Source: Mucilaginibacter sp. SG564
GTDB taxonomy: Bacteria > Bacteroidota > Bacteroidia > Sphingobacteriales > Sphingobacteriaceae
Assembly (NCBI RefSeq): GCF_013149275.1
Contig: NZ_JABGNA010000014.1
Span: forward strand, 1 to 64,000
Reading direction: 5' to 3'
DNA length: 64,000 nucleotides
Numbering within the stretch: position 1 is the stretch's first letter; each line of letters starts with the position of its first letter. The notes beneath the pieces are model-generated. The model saw only the letters and a program-made list of their open reading frames with translations, made no database searches and was not told the DNA's origin. The position numbers and the translations under genes are program-made. Positions 46,295 to 55,607 of the stretch are shown piece after piece.

Positions 46295-47095
46295 TTAATT
46301 AACACGTGGCTGGTTCATTGCGGTAAGCATATTCCCATAAACCGAATTTAACGATGCCAGGTTTTTTGCTAAACGCCCCACTTCTTCCTTAAACTGTTTA
46401 GAATCATCTAACGACTCGTTAAAGTTGTTCATGGTTAAAGACAGGTTTTTATAAAAGTTGTTCATTGATTTTAAATGAGCGCTTGAATCCTGTAATTCCA
46501 GTTCATAAACAGCATTTAGTTCAGACAGGTTTCTGCCTAATTTAGTTACCTGCTCGTGATAAACCTTTGAATCGACATTTGAATTGGCTAATTCTGATAA
46601 ATTGGCTGATGCCTTATCAAAAGCAGTACTCAATTTATCATAGCTTGCCGATGCGGTTTTTACTTTATCAGTAAAGGCAATAGTAGCTTCGCCAGCATCT
46701 GTTACTCTTGATATGGCGGCAACTTTATCGCCAAAAGTTCTCAAACCATCGCCCAGGCTGCGTACCAGGTCCGGGCCTATCTTAGCATCCTCCAGCATCT
46801 TATCCAGAGCTTGTGTGTTTGATGAGTTGCTTGCTACGGGCCTTGCGGTTGCCTTTGGCAATTCGCCGCTAAAATCCTCGCTCAATTCCGGATAAACACG
46901 TACCCAGTCAATATCCTTATCTTCTCTTTGGAAACCCAACAATAAGAACAGGAAAGCTTCCATACCTAATCCTACTGTTATAAAGGTAGATGCCATTGGC
47001 CAGTGCTGTATTTTAAACAGCAAACCGATGATCACTATCGTAGCTCCCCATGATATCACATTTCCTATTCCATAAGGTTTTTTCTTCCCTGCCAT
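46295..47095 (-). CDS. gldL: Gliding motility/T9SS motor protein GldL
   Basis: 266-residue inner-membrane protein with two helices near residues 12-29 and 33-55. The intramembrane charged residues fit the known GldL proton pathway: K28 and H31 (FKIQHWP) and E46 (GLGMEAFLF). The remainder is a cytoplasmic coiled coil (LSELANSNVDSKVYHEQVTK). It pairs with GldM as the motor energising secretion and gliding. Confidence 0.97.
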   Translation of the reverse strand: MAGKKKPYGIGNVISWGATIVIIGLLFKIQHWPMASTFITVGLGMEAFLFLLLGFQREDKDIDWVRVYPELSEDFSGELPKATARPVASNSSNTQALDKMLEDAKIGPDLVRSLGDGLRTFGDKVAAISRVTDAGEATIAFTDKVKTASASYDKLSTAFDKASANLSELANSNVDSKVYHEQVTKLGRNLSELNAVYELELQDSSAHLKSMNNFYKNLSLTMNNFNESLDDSKQFKEEVGRLAKNLASLNSVYGNMLTAMNQPRVN

Positions 47096-47143
47096 AATAA
47101 TTCAGAAATAATTTGTGTAGATGTTTTATTAATTAGTTTATGT

Positions 47144-48460
47144 TTATCGTTTGTCTTTAATATCGCGGCCCAAATAATCAGTTACACAACGGAAACCAAT
47201 GTATGATTTCGCGGTGTCCTGGTATTCATAGGTACGGGTAGCGTTTTGAAGAAAATATCCGATATCTTTCCATGATCCGCCGCGTACAACCTTGCGCTTA
47301 AGTACTTCCGGATCGGTTGATTTTGCTTCGTAATTAAATGTAGGTGCGAGGTCATGCACAAATGATGAGGCTGATTCGTCGAAGGTTGATGATGTCCACT
47401 CAGCTACGTTACCAGCCATGTTATACAGACCGTAATCATTAGGAAAATAAGAGCGTACATTTACCGTATAAGCACCGCCATCATCTGTATAATTACCACG
47501 GCCAGGTTTAAAATTGGCCAGTAAACAGCCCTTGGCATTTTTAATATACGGGCCACCCCATGGATAGTCGGTACCTATCCTGCCACCACGTGCAGCATAT
47601 TCAAACTGCGCTTCGGTGGGTAAGCCATAAGGTAAGCGATGCGGTAAACGGCGCGAATCTTTGTAAGCATCATTATAACGGGTACGCCATACAGTATAAG
47701 CTCTCGCCTGCCTCCAGGTAACACCCACTACCGGGTAATTACGGAAAGCAGGATGTGAAAAATAACCCTCAACCATCGGCTCATTGGCAGCGTATGAAAA
47801 ATCGCTCAGCCATACCAGGGTGTCCGGATAAACGGCTACCGTATCGCGCAGGATAAAGTCGGAGCGTCTTTTGCTTTTATCGTTTTTATAATTGGCTGCA
47901 TCACGTAAAACCATAATAGAGTAGTTATATTTTAATATACGTACGTCTATTTCGTTACGATCAAAAACACGGTCATCGCCCTGGTAATACATACCCTGCA
48001 GCTTAGAAGCATTACCGGCCTGTCCTTTTTTGTTTCCCCAAACCGGGTTCTTTTTTACATAATCCCAGTTAATGAATTTTTTGCCGGTATTAGTATTGGC
48101 ATTAGCAGCGCCTTTGGGCTGAATGTAATATTTATTATCGTTGGCGTAATTGGTAATAGCTATAGAATCACGAACCCAGTAAACAAACTGTTTATACTGG
48201 CTATTGGTGGTTTCTGTCTGATCCATGAAGAAAGGCGCGATGGTAACCTGTTTGGTTTGCGCTATCTGCGCAAAGGTTACATCCTGATCAGTTTGCCCCA
48301 TCAGGAAAGTTCCGCCGGGTATATAAACCATACCGTAAGGCACCTCTGATCTGAATGAACGCTGCGGGATACCGGTAACTTCCCCTCTATCGCCCCCTTT
48401 GCTGCAACCGCTCAAAAACCCGCCCGCTAAAACAACTATTAAAAAGTAGATATGCTTCAT
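47144..48460 (-). CDS. gldK: Gliding motility/T9SS lipoprotein GldK
   Basis: 438-residue lipoprotein (signal ending GGFLSGC, Cys19) with an FGE-sulfatase/SUMF1-fold domain: MVYIPGGTFLMGQTDQDVTF, MDQTETTNSQYKQFVYWV, GLPTEAQFEYAARGG, GLYNMAGNVAEWTSS and VVRGGSWKD. In GldK/PorK the fold is structural, not an active formylglycine enzyme. First gene of the gldKLMN operon. An imperfect palindrome lies about 170 bp upstream. Confidence 0.97.
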   Translation of the reverse strand: MKHIYFLIVVLAGGFLSGCSKGGDRGEVTGIPQRSFRSEVPYGMVYIPGGTFLMGQTDQDVTFAQIAQTKQVTIAPFFMDQTETTNSQYKQFVYWVRDSIAITNYANDNKYYIQPKGAANANTNTGKKFINWDYVKKNPVWGNKKGQAGNASKLQGMYYQGDDRVFDRNEIDVRILKYNYSIMVLRDAANYKNDKSKRRSDFILRDTVAVYPDTLVWLSDFSYAANEPMVEGYFSHPAFRNYPVVGVTWRQARAYTVWRTRYNDAYKDSRRLPHRLPYGLPTEAQFEYAARGGRIGTDYPWGGPYIKNAKGCLLANFKPGRGNYTDDGGAYTVNVRSYFPNDYGLYNMAGNVAEWTSSTFDESASSFVHDLAPTFNYEAKSTDPEVLKRKVVRGGSWKDIGYFLQNATRTYEYQDTAKSYIGFRCVTDYLGRDIKDKR

Positions 48461-48714
48461 TTTAAAACAAATTCAGTTATATAAACTATAACATTATAAG
48501 CCCCCCGAATATATCAAAAATTTGCACTAACAAACCCAAAAAACATTTTTTTAACCTAAAATAAAGTCAATAAATGCCCTTTGCGTTATTTTAACGACAA
48601 ATTATTGCATTGTGAAGGAGCAAAAACCTAATCACACTCATGTGAATTAGTTGGCATTAATACGCTAACATTTCACAAAAAGTTGCAACAGGATCCAATA
48701 AATTTCTAAATTAT

Positions 48715-49473
48715 TTATTTGTTTACCAGTTTAACATATTGCTCAATAGCCATTGTCATGGATGGGGCTGCTGGGGTTGGCGCCGGAATATCCAGGATCA
48801 GGCCTGCTTCGAGCACTGCCTTGTGTGTTGTTGCACCAAAGGCGGCTATACGGGTATTGTTTTGTTTAAAATCGGGAAAGTTTTTATATAACGACTGGAT
48901 GCTTGACGGACTGAAAAACGCGATCACATCATAAAACACATCGGCCAGATCAGAAAGATCACTGCAAACGGTACGGAACAATACAGCTGGTGTAAAGTTA
49001 TAACCGTTCTCGAGCAGGAAACGCTGGGTTTCTTCTGCCGCAACATCCGAACATGGATAAAGGAATTTTTCGGCCGAATGTTTCTTTAACACTTCTGCCA
49101 GGTCGGCAGCGGTTTGTTTACCAAAAAATATTTTACGCTTACGGTATTGAATATACTTTTGCAGGTAAAGCGCTATGGTTTCTGACAGACAGAAATATTT
49201 CATTTCGACCGGTACCTCAAAACGCATCTCTTCGCAAATACGAAAAAAATGATCGGCTGAGTTACGGCTGGTAAAAATAACCGCGGTAAAATCGCTTAGG
49301 TTTATTTTTTCCTTTCTGAAATCTTTTGCAGGAACGCCTTCAACATGAATGAATGATCTGAAGTCAATTTTCAGGTTTAGCTTTTTAGCCAGTTCTGCAT
49401 ACGGATTCTTATCGTTTTCGGGCTTTGATAAAGTAACTAATATACTTTTAACCTTTTTCTTTCTGTCTTCCAA
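48715..49473 (-). CDS. hemD: Uroporphyrinogen-III synthase
   Basis: 252-residue HemD-fold protein: KVKSILVTLSKPENDKNPYA at the start, VIFTSRNSADHFFRICEE, ETIALYLQKY, FLYPCSDVAAEET, VIAFFSPSSIQSLYKNFPDF and IAAFGATTHKAVLEAGL match the two-domain synthase that closes hydroxymethylbilane to uroporphyrinogen III in tetrapyrrole synthesis. HemD is poorly conserved, but the order of motifs is clear. It follows the DUF4271 gene by 19 bp on the same strand, an arrangement I recall from other Bacteroidota. Confidence 0.92.
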   Translation of the reverse strand: MEDRKKKVKSILVTLSKPENDKNPYAELAKKLNLKIDFRSFIHVEGVPAKDFRKEKINLSDFTAVIFTSRNSADHFFRICEEMRFEVPVEMKYFCLSETIALYLQKYIQYRKRKIFFGKQTAADLAEVLKKHSAEKFLYPCSDVAAEETQRFLLENGYNFTPAVLFRTVCSDLSDLADVFYDVIAFFSPSSIQSLYKNFPDFKQNNTRIAAFGATTHKAVLEAGLILDIPAPTPAAPSMTMAIEQYVKLVNK

Positions 49474-49492
49474 ATCAATTCGTTTAAACTAC

Positions 49493-50479
49493 CTAAATTC
49501 TAATATTCAATGCCTTTATTAAAATTAAAATGGGGCAAATTTCGAGGGCACAAAGATACGTAAATAAATAAAATTTATGAAATCGAAAAGCAGAAATAAT
49601 ATTTACACTGCTTCTGAGATATTGCCAGATAAATATAACTACCGTTATGAGTAACGTTACGTCAAGCAAAGCCGGAACATAACGGTTAGCCAATAAGCTA
49701 AAACAAACCACCACCGGTAAAAATATGAACGCTAAATTGAAGTAGGTAAGATGCAGTATATTCAGGTATTCGGTCACCAGGCGGTTCATATCAAATACAA
49801 AGCCCAAAAACCTAAGCGCCAGGAACTTCAACGCAAATAAAACAATGATAATAACCGTGAGCGATACATATAAACGCGTACCACTTACTATGTAATACAC
49901 ATTTTTGTAGGCGGCGAGCTGGAATAAGAATAAGCCACAGGTTAAACAGAATAATAAAAAAAGCCCTAGAAAAGCCCATGAACTTACAAAACCTTCTTCT
50001 TTACCTGCCTGTGAGAGAACCCGTTTACTATAAAACGATTGCAACACATAAGTTACATCTTTATTCAGGCCGATGTTAAGCGCCGCTGTGTACAAAAGCA
50101 AGCCTACAATAATACTGATTATCCAGGGGTCACGTAGCGGCCGGCTATGCCCATCGCGCACCAGGCTTTTTGATTTTGAAGGCATATCTAAAAAGCCGTA
50201 CCCCTTATATTTATAAGAACTGTGCGCCAGCAAACTATCGGTAAACTCCTTTGTAGTTGCCGAATCCGGGGCATGTATATAACGCATGGCTATGGAGTCG
50301 GACACAAAAACCTTGCGGGCCTGCATAGCTGCCGCTACAGAATCAAGTACCGAGGTACCGGCTTTACGTAGGTTTATTTTCCTCCTGGCACTATTACCCG
50401 CAATTGCCGAGTCCTGCTGTGCAAAAACAGACGAGCAGCTCCATAATAAAAGCAGGAAACACCAGATAGCTAAACGCAT
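49493..50479 (-). CDS. DUF4271 membrane protein
   Basis: 328-residue protein with a signal peptide (ends SSVFAQ), a ~100-residue soluble part, then about seven membrane helices from residue 120 (IISIIVGLLLYTAALNIGLN onward). It matches the DUF4271 family found next to hemD in Bacteroidota. Function unknown. It probably forms an operon with hemD. Confidence 0.88.
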   Translation of the reverse strand: MRLAIWCFLLLLWSCSSVFAQQDSAIAGNSARRKINLRKAGTSVLDSVAAAMQARKVFVSDSIAMRYIHAPDSATTKEFTDSLLAHSSYKYKGYGFLDMPSKSKSLVRDGHSRPLRDPWIISIIVGLLLYTAALNIGLNKDVTYVLQSFYSKRVLSQAGKEEGFVSSWAFLGLFLLFCLTCGLFLFQLAAYKNVYYIVSGTRLYVSLTVIIIVLFALKFLALRFLGFVFDMNRLVTEYLNILHLTYFNLAFIFLPVVVCFSLLANRYVPALLDVTLLITVVIFIWQYLRSSVNIISAFRFHKFYLFTYLCALEICPILILIKALNIRI

Positions 50480-50846
50480 TTAAAAAGCAAAATATAAACC
50501 CCGTTAAATTTGCTGCAAATTTATTGTAATAATTGATTGTTTTATAAACCCTTTATAATTATACTGGGATTAATAAAATAAACCTTTATTAATAGGAGCA
50601 CCAATAGCGGCACACCCGGCAACGCCATTTTTAAACCTAACATGCAGTGAAATTTGCAGCGGATCGGGATAAAGCTTGAATAAGAACAGGAAGATGCCTA
50701 TGATGACGATAACAAAATGCTAAGATCAATCAAAACACTTCGAACTGTTGTATTTGCCGACGTTTGTGGCGCGGAAATTTTATATCAATAAAAAAAGCCT
50801 GCAGTCACCTCTATATGGCCGCAGGCAATTATTATAGACTAGGGAT
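50480..50846. other. Gap between housekeeping block and RiPP locus
   Basis: 367 bp holding the upstream region of the DUF4271 gene and, at 50790-50826, the terminator of the leftward RiPP operon. No further gene is seen. Confidence 0.6.
50790..50826 (-). terminator. Terminator of the leftward RiPP operon
   Basis: On the minus strand GCCTGCGGCC...GACTGCAGGC followed by T7, 20 bp after the HlyD-like stop. Confidence 0.85.
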
Positions 50847-51572
50847 TTAGCTATTTCTGTCAAATAAGCTTCCGAAGATCCTTAGAAAGATATTTTTCTT
50901 GGATAACTCTATATAACCATCCCCCGTTAATGTACTGGCCAGGGGTATGGTTTTATTCTTGATAGTTTTAAGCCCGTCTACCAGTTTAACTTTGGCTATA
51001 TACTTATCATGTACAGGTATCCTTATAATTTCGGTTATCTTTCCTTCCAACGGGCCAAAAGTTGCCGCGGAGTACTCTGCAAGGTTGATCATCACTTTCT
51101 GATTAGGCAAAACTTCGCCAACTCGCTCTGGTTTTATGTATAACCGCACCTCGTAGTTTCCTAATGTGGGGTTAATGATAATGGTGTTTTTACGGGCGTT
51201 ATCTTCAGTGCCCTTAAGTACGATGGCTTTACCCTCAACCGGAGTAGTGATCACAGAGGTAACCTTACCCGCCGAATTGGTTTGAACCAACAAGGTATCG
51301 TTGGCCTTAACCGTGGCCCCGTCTTTTATATCAGACTTGTATATTTCGGCCCCATCTTTTAACCAGCTAACCTTAAAGGGCTGGTTTTTGGAATCAATGA
51401 TCACTGTTGACGGTAGCAACGACGGGAAGCTTATTATTGTTGAGCATAAAATTATGATGCCAAAAACAAATAAAAACATCATGATACCCCATCTTATTAA
51501 CCAGGGAGGAACATTACCAATAATCTCCTCAACCTCGTAACTGTGTTCTACAAAATCTAATCTATCTGGCAT
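50847..51572 (-). CDS. Short HlyD-family membrane fusion protein
   Basis: 241-residue periplasmic adaptor: a cytoplasmic start (VEEIIGNVPPWLIRWG), one membrane helix (residues ~28-50), a lipoyl/barrel-sandwich-like part (SDIKDGATVKANDTLLVQTN, TTPVEGKAIVLKG) and a beta-barrel domain (KVMINLAEYSAATFGPLEGK). It lacks the long coiled-coil hairpin of typical HlyD proteins, so it is much shorter than the usual 400 residues. It lies 11 bp after the C39-peptidase ABC transporter and should work with it to export cleaved peptides. Confidence 0.87.
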   Translation of the reverse strand: MPDRLDFVEHSYEVEEIIGNVPPWLIRWGIMMFLFVFGIIILCSTIISFPSLLPSTVIIDSKNQPFKVSWLKDGAEIYKSDIKDGATVKANDTLLVQTNSAGKVTSVITTPVEGKAIVLKGTEDNARKNTIIINPTLGNYEVRLYIKPERVGEVLPNQKVMINLAEYSAATFGPLEGKITEIIRIPVHDKYIAKVKLVDGLKTIKNKTIPLASTLTGDGYIELSKKNIFLRIFGSLFDRNS

Positions 51573-51583
51573 AATCCAAAAAT

Positions 51584-53884
51584 TTAAGCAGCATCCAATT
51601 CTAATTGATTTTTAACAAGCTCATAATATTTACCTCTTTTTTGCACCAGTTCCAGGTGGTTACCCACTTCAATGATAGTTCCGTTTTCCATCACCACAAT
51701 CTGGTCGGCATTTTTAACGGTGCTTAACCGGTGAGCAATTACCAATACCGTGCGTCCTTTAAAAAAGTCATTCAGGTTTTGCATTATAACGGTTTCGTTG
51801 TTGGCATCAAGCGCGCTGGTGGCCTCGTCAAAAAACAGGTACTTAGGCTGTTTATACACCGCTCTTGCAATAAATATCCGTTGCTTTTGCCCTCCGCTCA
51901 TGCCGGTACCGGTATTGCCAATTTTAGTTGTAAGTCCTAAAGGCAGTTTCTTGATATAGTCCTGAATATTGGCAACGTTAATGGCATGTTGTAAAATTTC
52001 CTCATTAGGGGTATCCTCGTTGGCGGCGATGTTGCGCGATATGGTATCTGAGAAAATGTACCCTTCCTGCATTACGGTTCCGCAAATTTTTCTCCAGTCG
52101 CGTGCAGACAGGTCAAGTATATCCGATTCATTTATTGTGATCTGGCCTTCTGTTGGCGGATAGAATTTCAACAACAGTTTCAGCAGCGTGCTTTTCCCGC
52201 TACCGCTTGAGCCTACTATCGCGGTTACCTTGCCTTCCGGAATAAACAGATTGATATTCTTAAGCACTTTTACCGATTGTGAACCACCGTATTGGAACGA
52301 AACATTATCCAGGTGTATACCTCGTTTGGTATTATACGTTTTACCGTTGATCATCTGGCTATTGATTACATTATCGGCACTTTCGCTTGTTTCGTAAAGC
52401 TCCTTGTTCACCTTTCCGGCCTTGGTTGACAGATCGATCTCCTCATTACTCTGTTCATGTATCTCGCTTAAGCGTTCCAGACTTATTTTGGCATCCTGCA
52501 CACTCCTCACAAAACCAATGATCTGGTTTAACGGGTTATTCATCTGGCCTACCACGTATGATATACTGAGCATCACGCCTAATGAGATACTGTTATTGAT
52601 CACCAGGAAAGCCGCGGTAGATGATATCAGGATATTTTTAAGCTGGGTAACAAACGATGAGCCTATTTCTTGATATTGCTCCAAAGCCAAACTCTGGATG
52701 TTTACCTTAAACAGCCTTGCCTGTATACGCTCCCATTCCCATCTTCTGGTTCTTTCGCAGTTGTTCAGTTTAATCTCCTGCATGCTGGTTACCAGCTCGT
52801 ATATGGTATTCTGGTTTTCACGCATCCGTTGAAAACGTACATAATCCAAATCCTTACGCTTTTTCAGGAAAAGCAGTACCCAGGCAATAGAAATAGCACT
52901 GCCGATACCAAAAATAGCCAGGATTTTGACGTTGTATGAACCGAGTACAATGGAGAATATCAATATGTTGATGATAGAGAACAAGGTACTTAAGGTTGAA
53001 CCCGTTAAAAACGTTTCTATCCGGTGATGGTCATTGATCCTTTGTGTAATATCACCAACGTTCTTCGACTCAAAATAACTGATGGGCAGCTTCATGAGCT
53101 TAACCAAAAAGTTGGAAATAATAGTTACACTCACCCGGGTGTTGATATGCAGCAACATCCAGTTCCTGATCATATCTACCGTCATCCCCCCAACAAACAG
53201 GAAGAGTTGCGAAAAAAGCACCAGGTAAATAAAATCGATGTTGTGCCGCTGTATCCCAAAATCAACCATACTTTGTGTAAGGAATGGGAAGATCAGGGCG
53301 ATAAGGCTGCTCAGGAACATACCGATGATAACCTGAATAACATATTTTTTATAGGGCGTGATATACTTATACAGAAATTTAAAGCCGCTCGACTTGGTTT
53401 TGTGAGTTTCCTCCTGGTTGAAAAACTCGATAGTGGGCTCTACAATCAGGGCTACACCTTTTGAATCGCTGCTATTCATCCAGAACCGGGTAAAAGTTGC
53501 CTGGTCAATAGATATCAGATTATGTCCGGGATCGGCAATCAGGAATTTCAGTTTTTTCTTCTTGGAGAGGATGCCTTCTTTAACTAACTGAATATCGTAC
53601 AAAACCACAAAGTGTTCCTGGTTCCAGTGGAGGATACAGGGCAGCGGAACATCCTCAACCAGCTGGTTCAGCGTAATTTTAACACCCAATGTTTTCAGAC
53701 CAATTTTTTCGGCTGCTTCGCCCAGGCCCAGGAGGTTTACGCCCTGGCGGGTAATAAATGAATTAGCCCTTAAAAAGTCTAATGAATAATCTTTCCCATA
53801 ATATGATGCGATCATCTTTAAACAAGTGGGGCCGCAATCCATGTGGTCTAACTGCTTGTGAAATTTAAATTTCCTTTTCATCAT
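51584..53884 (-). CDS. C39-peptidase ABC exporter (double-glycine leader type)
   Basis: 766-residue bacteriocin-type transporter. The N-terminal C39 Cys protease has the catalytic Cys in QLDHMDCGPTCLKMIASYYG, His in HWNQEHFVVLYD and Asp in FLIADPGHN; then a membrane domain of six helices (about 165-460) and an ATPase with Walker A GSSGSGKSTLL, signature MSGGQKQRIFIARA and Walker B YLFFDEATSALD. Such proteins cleave after GG in precursor leaders and pump the product across the inner membrane. All eight GG precursor candidates in this window are plausible substrates. Confidence 0.96.
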   Translation of the reverse strand: MMKRKFKFHKQLDHMDCGPTCLKMIASYYGKDYSLDFLRANSFITRQGVNLLGLGEAAEKIGLKTLGVKITLNQLVEDVPLPCILHWNQEHFVVLYDIQLVKEGILSKKKKLKFLIADPGHNLISIDQATFTRFWMNSSDSKGVALIVEPTIEFFNQEETHKTKSSGFKFLYKYITPYKKYVIQVIIGMFLSSLIALIFPFLTQSMVDFGIQRHNIDFIYLVLFSQLFLFVGGMTVDMIRNWMLLHINTRVSVTIISNFLVKLMKLPISYFESKNVGDITQRINDHHRIETFLTGSTLSTLFSIINILIFSIVLGSYNVKILAIFGIGSAISIAWVLLFLKKRKDLDYVRFQRMRENQNTIYELVTSMQEIKLNNCERTRRWEWERIQARLFKVNIQSLALEQYQEIGSSFVTQLKNILISSTAAFLVINNSISLGVMLSISYVVGQMNNPLNQIIGFVRSVQDAKISLERLSEIHEQSNEEIDLSTKAGKVNKELYETSESADNVINSQMINGKTYNTKRGIHLDNVSFQYGGSQSVKVLKNINLFIPEGKVTAIVGSSGSGKSTLLKLLLKFYPPTEGQITINESDILDLSARDWRKICGTVMQEGYIFSDTISRNIAANEDTPNEEILQHAINVANIQDYIKKLPLGLTTKIGNTGTGMSGGQKQRIFIARAVYKQPKYLFFDEATSALDANNETVIMQNLNDFFKGRTVLVIAHRLSTVKNADQIVVMENGTIIEVGNHLELVQKRGKYYELVKNQLELDAA

Positions 53885-53890
53885 TATTAT

Positions 53891-55084
53891 TTAATAGCTT
53901 ATCATTGAATGTATTTCATTAAAAACATTATCGTACGAAAGCAAATTCTTTTTTGCTTTACTTAAAACCTTTTGCGGCAAACTATCCATCAATATATTGT
54001 GGATATGACATATTAACTTAAGCGAATCATGGCAGTAAACCGACCGGTTGTTAAATCCGTTTATCGCGCTATACCGGTTTGGTAAAAACCCACCGCCACA
54101 AATACCCACTACCTTGCAATTACTACAGGGAAATGGCAACTCCTGGTGACTGTTATAATGCATGTTCAGCTGGTTGTTCTGTAATGCACTTTCCAGGTCC
54201 ATATCCAGGATATTCATGTTCTCTTTGGTCATGCCATGTCCGCACACCTTTAACGCGCCCGAAACTTCAATGCTCCCATCGGTTTCAATGATCAAAAAGT
54301 CGAGCTTTTCGCCACCAAAGTATTGTGAGCTTTGCCTTAAACCGATGCACAAACCCAGTATTTGCTCAAATATGGGGATCGATGGTTTAGGCTTATCATC
54401 AAAGTACCAGCGGTCAAAAATTTTGATCAGCCAATCGGCATATACTGTCCGGTTTTTAACCCAGTCAGGTGGCGGAACATCCCAGGAGGCATACGGTAAA
54501 AGCAAATTGAAGCTCCTGATATTTAATTCCTTTATCTGCTGATAAAGCTTATCCGGATCGGCCCGGGTATTAATAACCGTTAATATCCCCAGGTTTAGCT
54601 TGCCCTGATAACTATTAACCAGATCAATGGCTTCAATAACTTTTTGGTATGATCCTTTTCCGGCATGATCAACACGTTTGCTGTCATGAATTTCCTCGTA
54701 ACCATCTAAACTGATGCCTATGGTTATCCCCGCTGATAAAAAAAAATCACACCATTCTTTGGTCAAAAGCACCCCATTTGTTTGCATTGCGAAATGCAGA
54801 TGCGTTTGAGGCTGAATGATCTCCCGGGCTTTTTTAATAAACCCCTCAAAAAAACCCATGCTTTGTAATAGAGGCTCGCCCCCATGAAAAACAAAGTGAA
54901 AATTGCTGATATTATGCTTTTCGCAATGCCGGGATACCTTTTGCAAAATAGCCTGAACCACTTTTACCGACATGAACTTTGGCTGATCCTGATAAGTTAA
55001 ATCGCCCAGGTTATAAACGTAGCAATAAGTGCAATTCAGGTTACATCTGCTGGCTACTTTTAAAACAAGCGTATTTAAATTCAT
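53891..55084 (-). CDS. Radical SAM/SPASM peptide maturase (FxsB-like), left arm
   Basis: 397-residue enzyme. The radical SAM cluster ligands are C14, C18 and C21 (SRCNLNCTYCYVYN), followed by FHGGEPLL and MQTNGVLL. The C-terminal SPASM region (CSNCKVVGICGGGFLPNRYS, NRSVYCHD) binds auxiliary Fe-S clusters. This layout is that of FxsB-type RiPP maturases; characterised relatives (FxsB, GrrM/OscB, XyeB) make three-residue cyclophanes between an aromatic ring and a side-chain carbon. It lies 43 bp after the second small precursor and 6 bp before the C39 exporter, so those peptides are its likely substrates. Confidence 0.93.
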   Translation of the reverse strand: MNLNTLVLKVASRCNLNCTYCYVYNLGDLTYQDQPKFMSVKVVQAILQKVSRHCEKHNISNFHFVFHGGEPLLQSMGFFEGFIKKAREIIQPQTHLHFAMQTNGVLLTKEWCDFFLSAGITIGISLDGYEEIHDSKRVDHAGKGSYQKVIEAIDLVNSYQGKLNLGILTVINTRADPDKLYQQIKELNIRSFNLLLPYASWDVPPPDWVKNRTVYADWLIKIFDRWYFDDKPKPSIPIFEQILGLCIGLRQSSQYFGGEKLDFLIIETDGSIEVSGALKVCGHGMTKENMNILDMDLESALQNNQLNMHYNSHQELPFPCSNCKVVGICGGGFLPNRYSAINGFNNRSVYCHDSLKLICHIHNILMDSLPQKVLSKAKKNLLSYDNVFNEIHSMISY

Positions 55085-55127
55085 TAGCTTAGGGATCAGT
55101 AACCATATTCAGGTTAGTTTTTAGTCA

Positions 55128-55313
55128 TCAGTCTTTTTTATCCAGGTGCACTTCAATAAAACCCGGGAGATTGCCAGTATCCATTGTTTCAATGAACCCG
55201 CCGGCGATAGTATCACCGCCTTCTAACTCAATTCCTTTGAGTTTTAATTGTTCAATGGCTGATGACTTCAAGTCGTGTTCAGCCGGATTTGATTTTTTGT
55301 CTTTCTTTTTCAT
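55128..55313 (-). CDS. Putative RiPP precursor B, left arm
   Basis: 61-residue peptide: charged leader (MKKKDKKSNPAEHDLKSS...), then GDTIAGG with a likely C39 cleavage site after G39 (a second GG at 32-33). The 22-residue core contains two GFIE units (residues 39-42 and 51-54) separated by TMDTGNLP; the aromatic-x-x pattern F-I-E is of the kind used by cyclophane-forming radical SAM enzymes. It overlaps the stop of precursor A by 4 bp (ATGA) and is followed by the radical SAM gene. No Cys. Confidence 0.75.
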   Translation of the reverse strand: MKKKDKKSNPAEHDLKSSAIEQLKLKGIELEGGDTIAGGFIETMDTGNLPGFIEVHLDKKD

Positions 55314-55507
55314 TTTGAGTAATAGTTATTGTCCTGATCAAAAATTACTGAACTCTTAGTCCATATGTTTTTTTTCTCCGGATCATGATAAAGTGGTTTA
55401 TATTCTTTATCACCACCGTTTATTGTTGTTAAAGCCTCACTATCCAAAATAGATTGATCGTCCAGGGCTGCCAATGTTTGTTTAAAATGATTTAAGTCCT
55501 TTTTCAT
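55310..55507 (-). CDS. Putative RiPP precursor A, left arm
   Basis: 65-residue peptide with a classic double-glycine leader: ILDSEALTTINGG has Leu at -12, Leu at -7 and Ile at -4 relative to cleavage after G32. The 33-residue core has W49-T50-K51-S52, close to the W-S-K-S of darobactin where a radical SAM enzyme joins Trp to Lys, plus Tyr-rich ends (EYKPLYHD, NNYYSK). No Cys. First gene of the leftward operon; the shared promoter-like box lies at 55592-55607. Confidence 0.78.
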   Translation of the reverse strand: MKKDLNHFKQTLAALDDQSILDSEALTTINGGDKEYKPLYHDPEKKNIWTKSSVIFDQDNNYYSK

Positions 55508-55591
55508 GATGTCCTTTAATCTTTTTAGGTTTAACTCGATTTAATTGTGTTGTTGTTTATGTAATTATAGCGAAGAATGTAATTATGACCT

Positions 55592-55607
55592 TCATTTTTT
55601 CGACCAA
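55592..55607 (-). promoter_or_regulatory. Shared 16-nt promoter box, left operon
   Basis: On the minus strand TTGGTCGAAAAAATGA, followed after 22 bp by TATAATTA (about 55562-55569) as a possible -7 element. It matches the boxes upstream of the seven rightward small genes except for the last bases and a 1-bp longer spacer. Confidence 0.6.
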
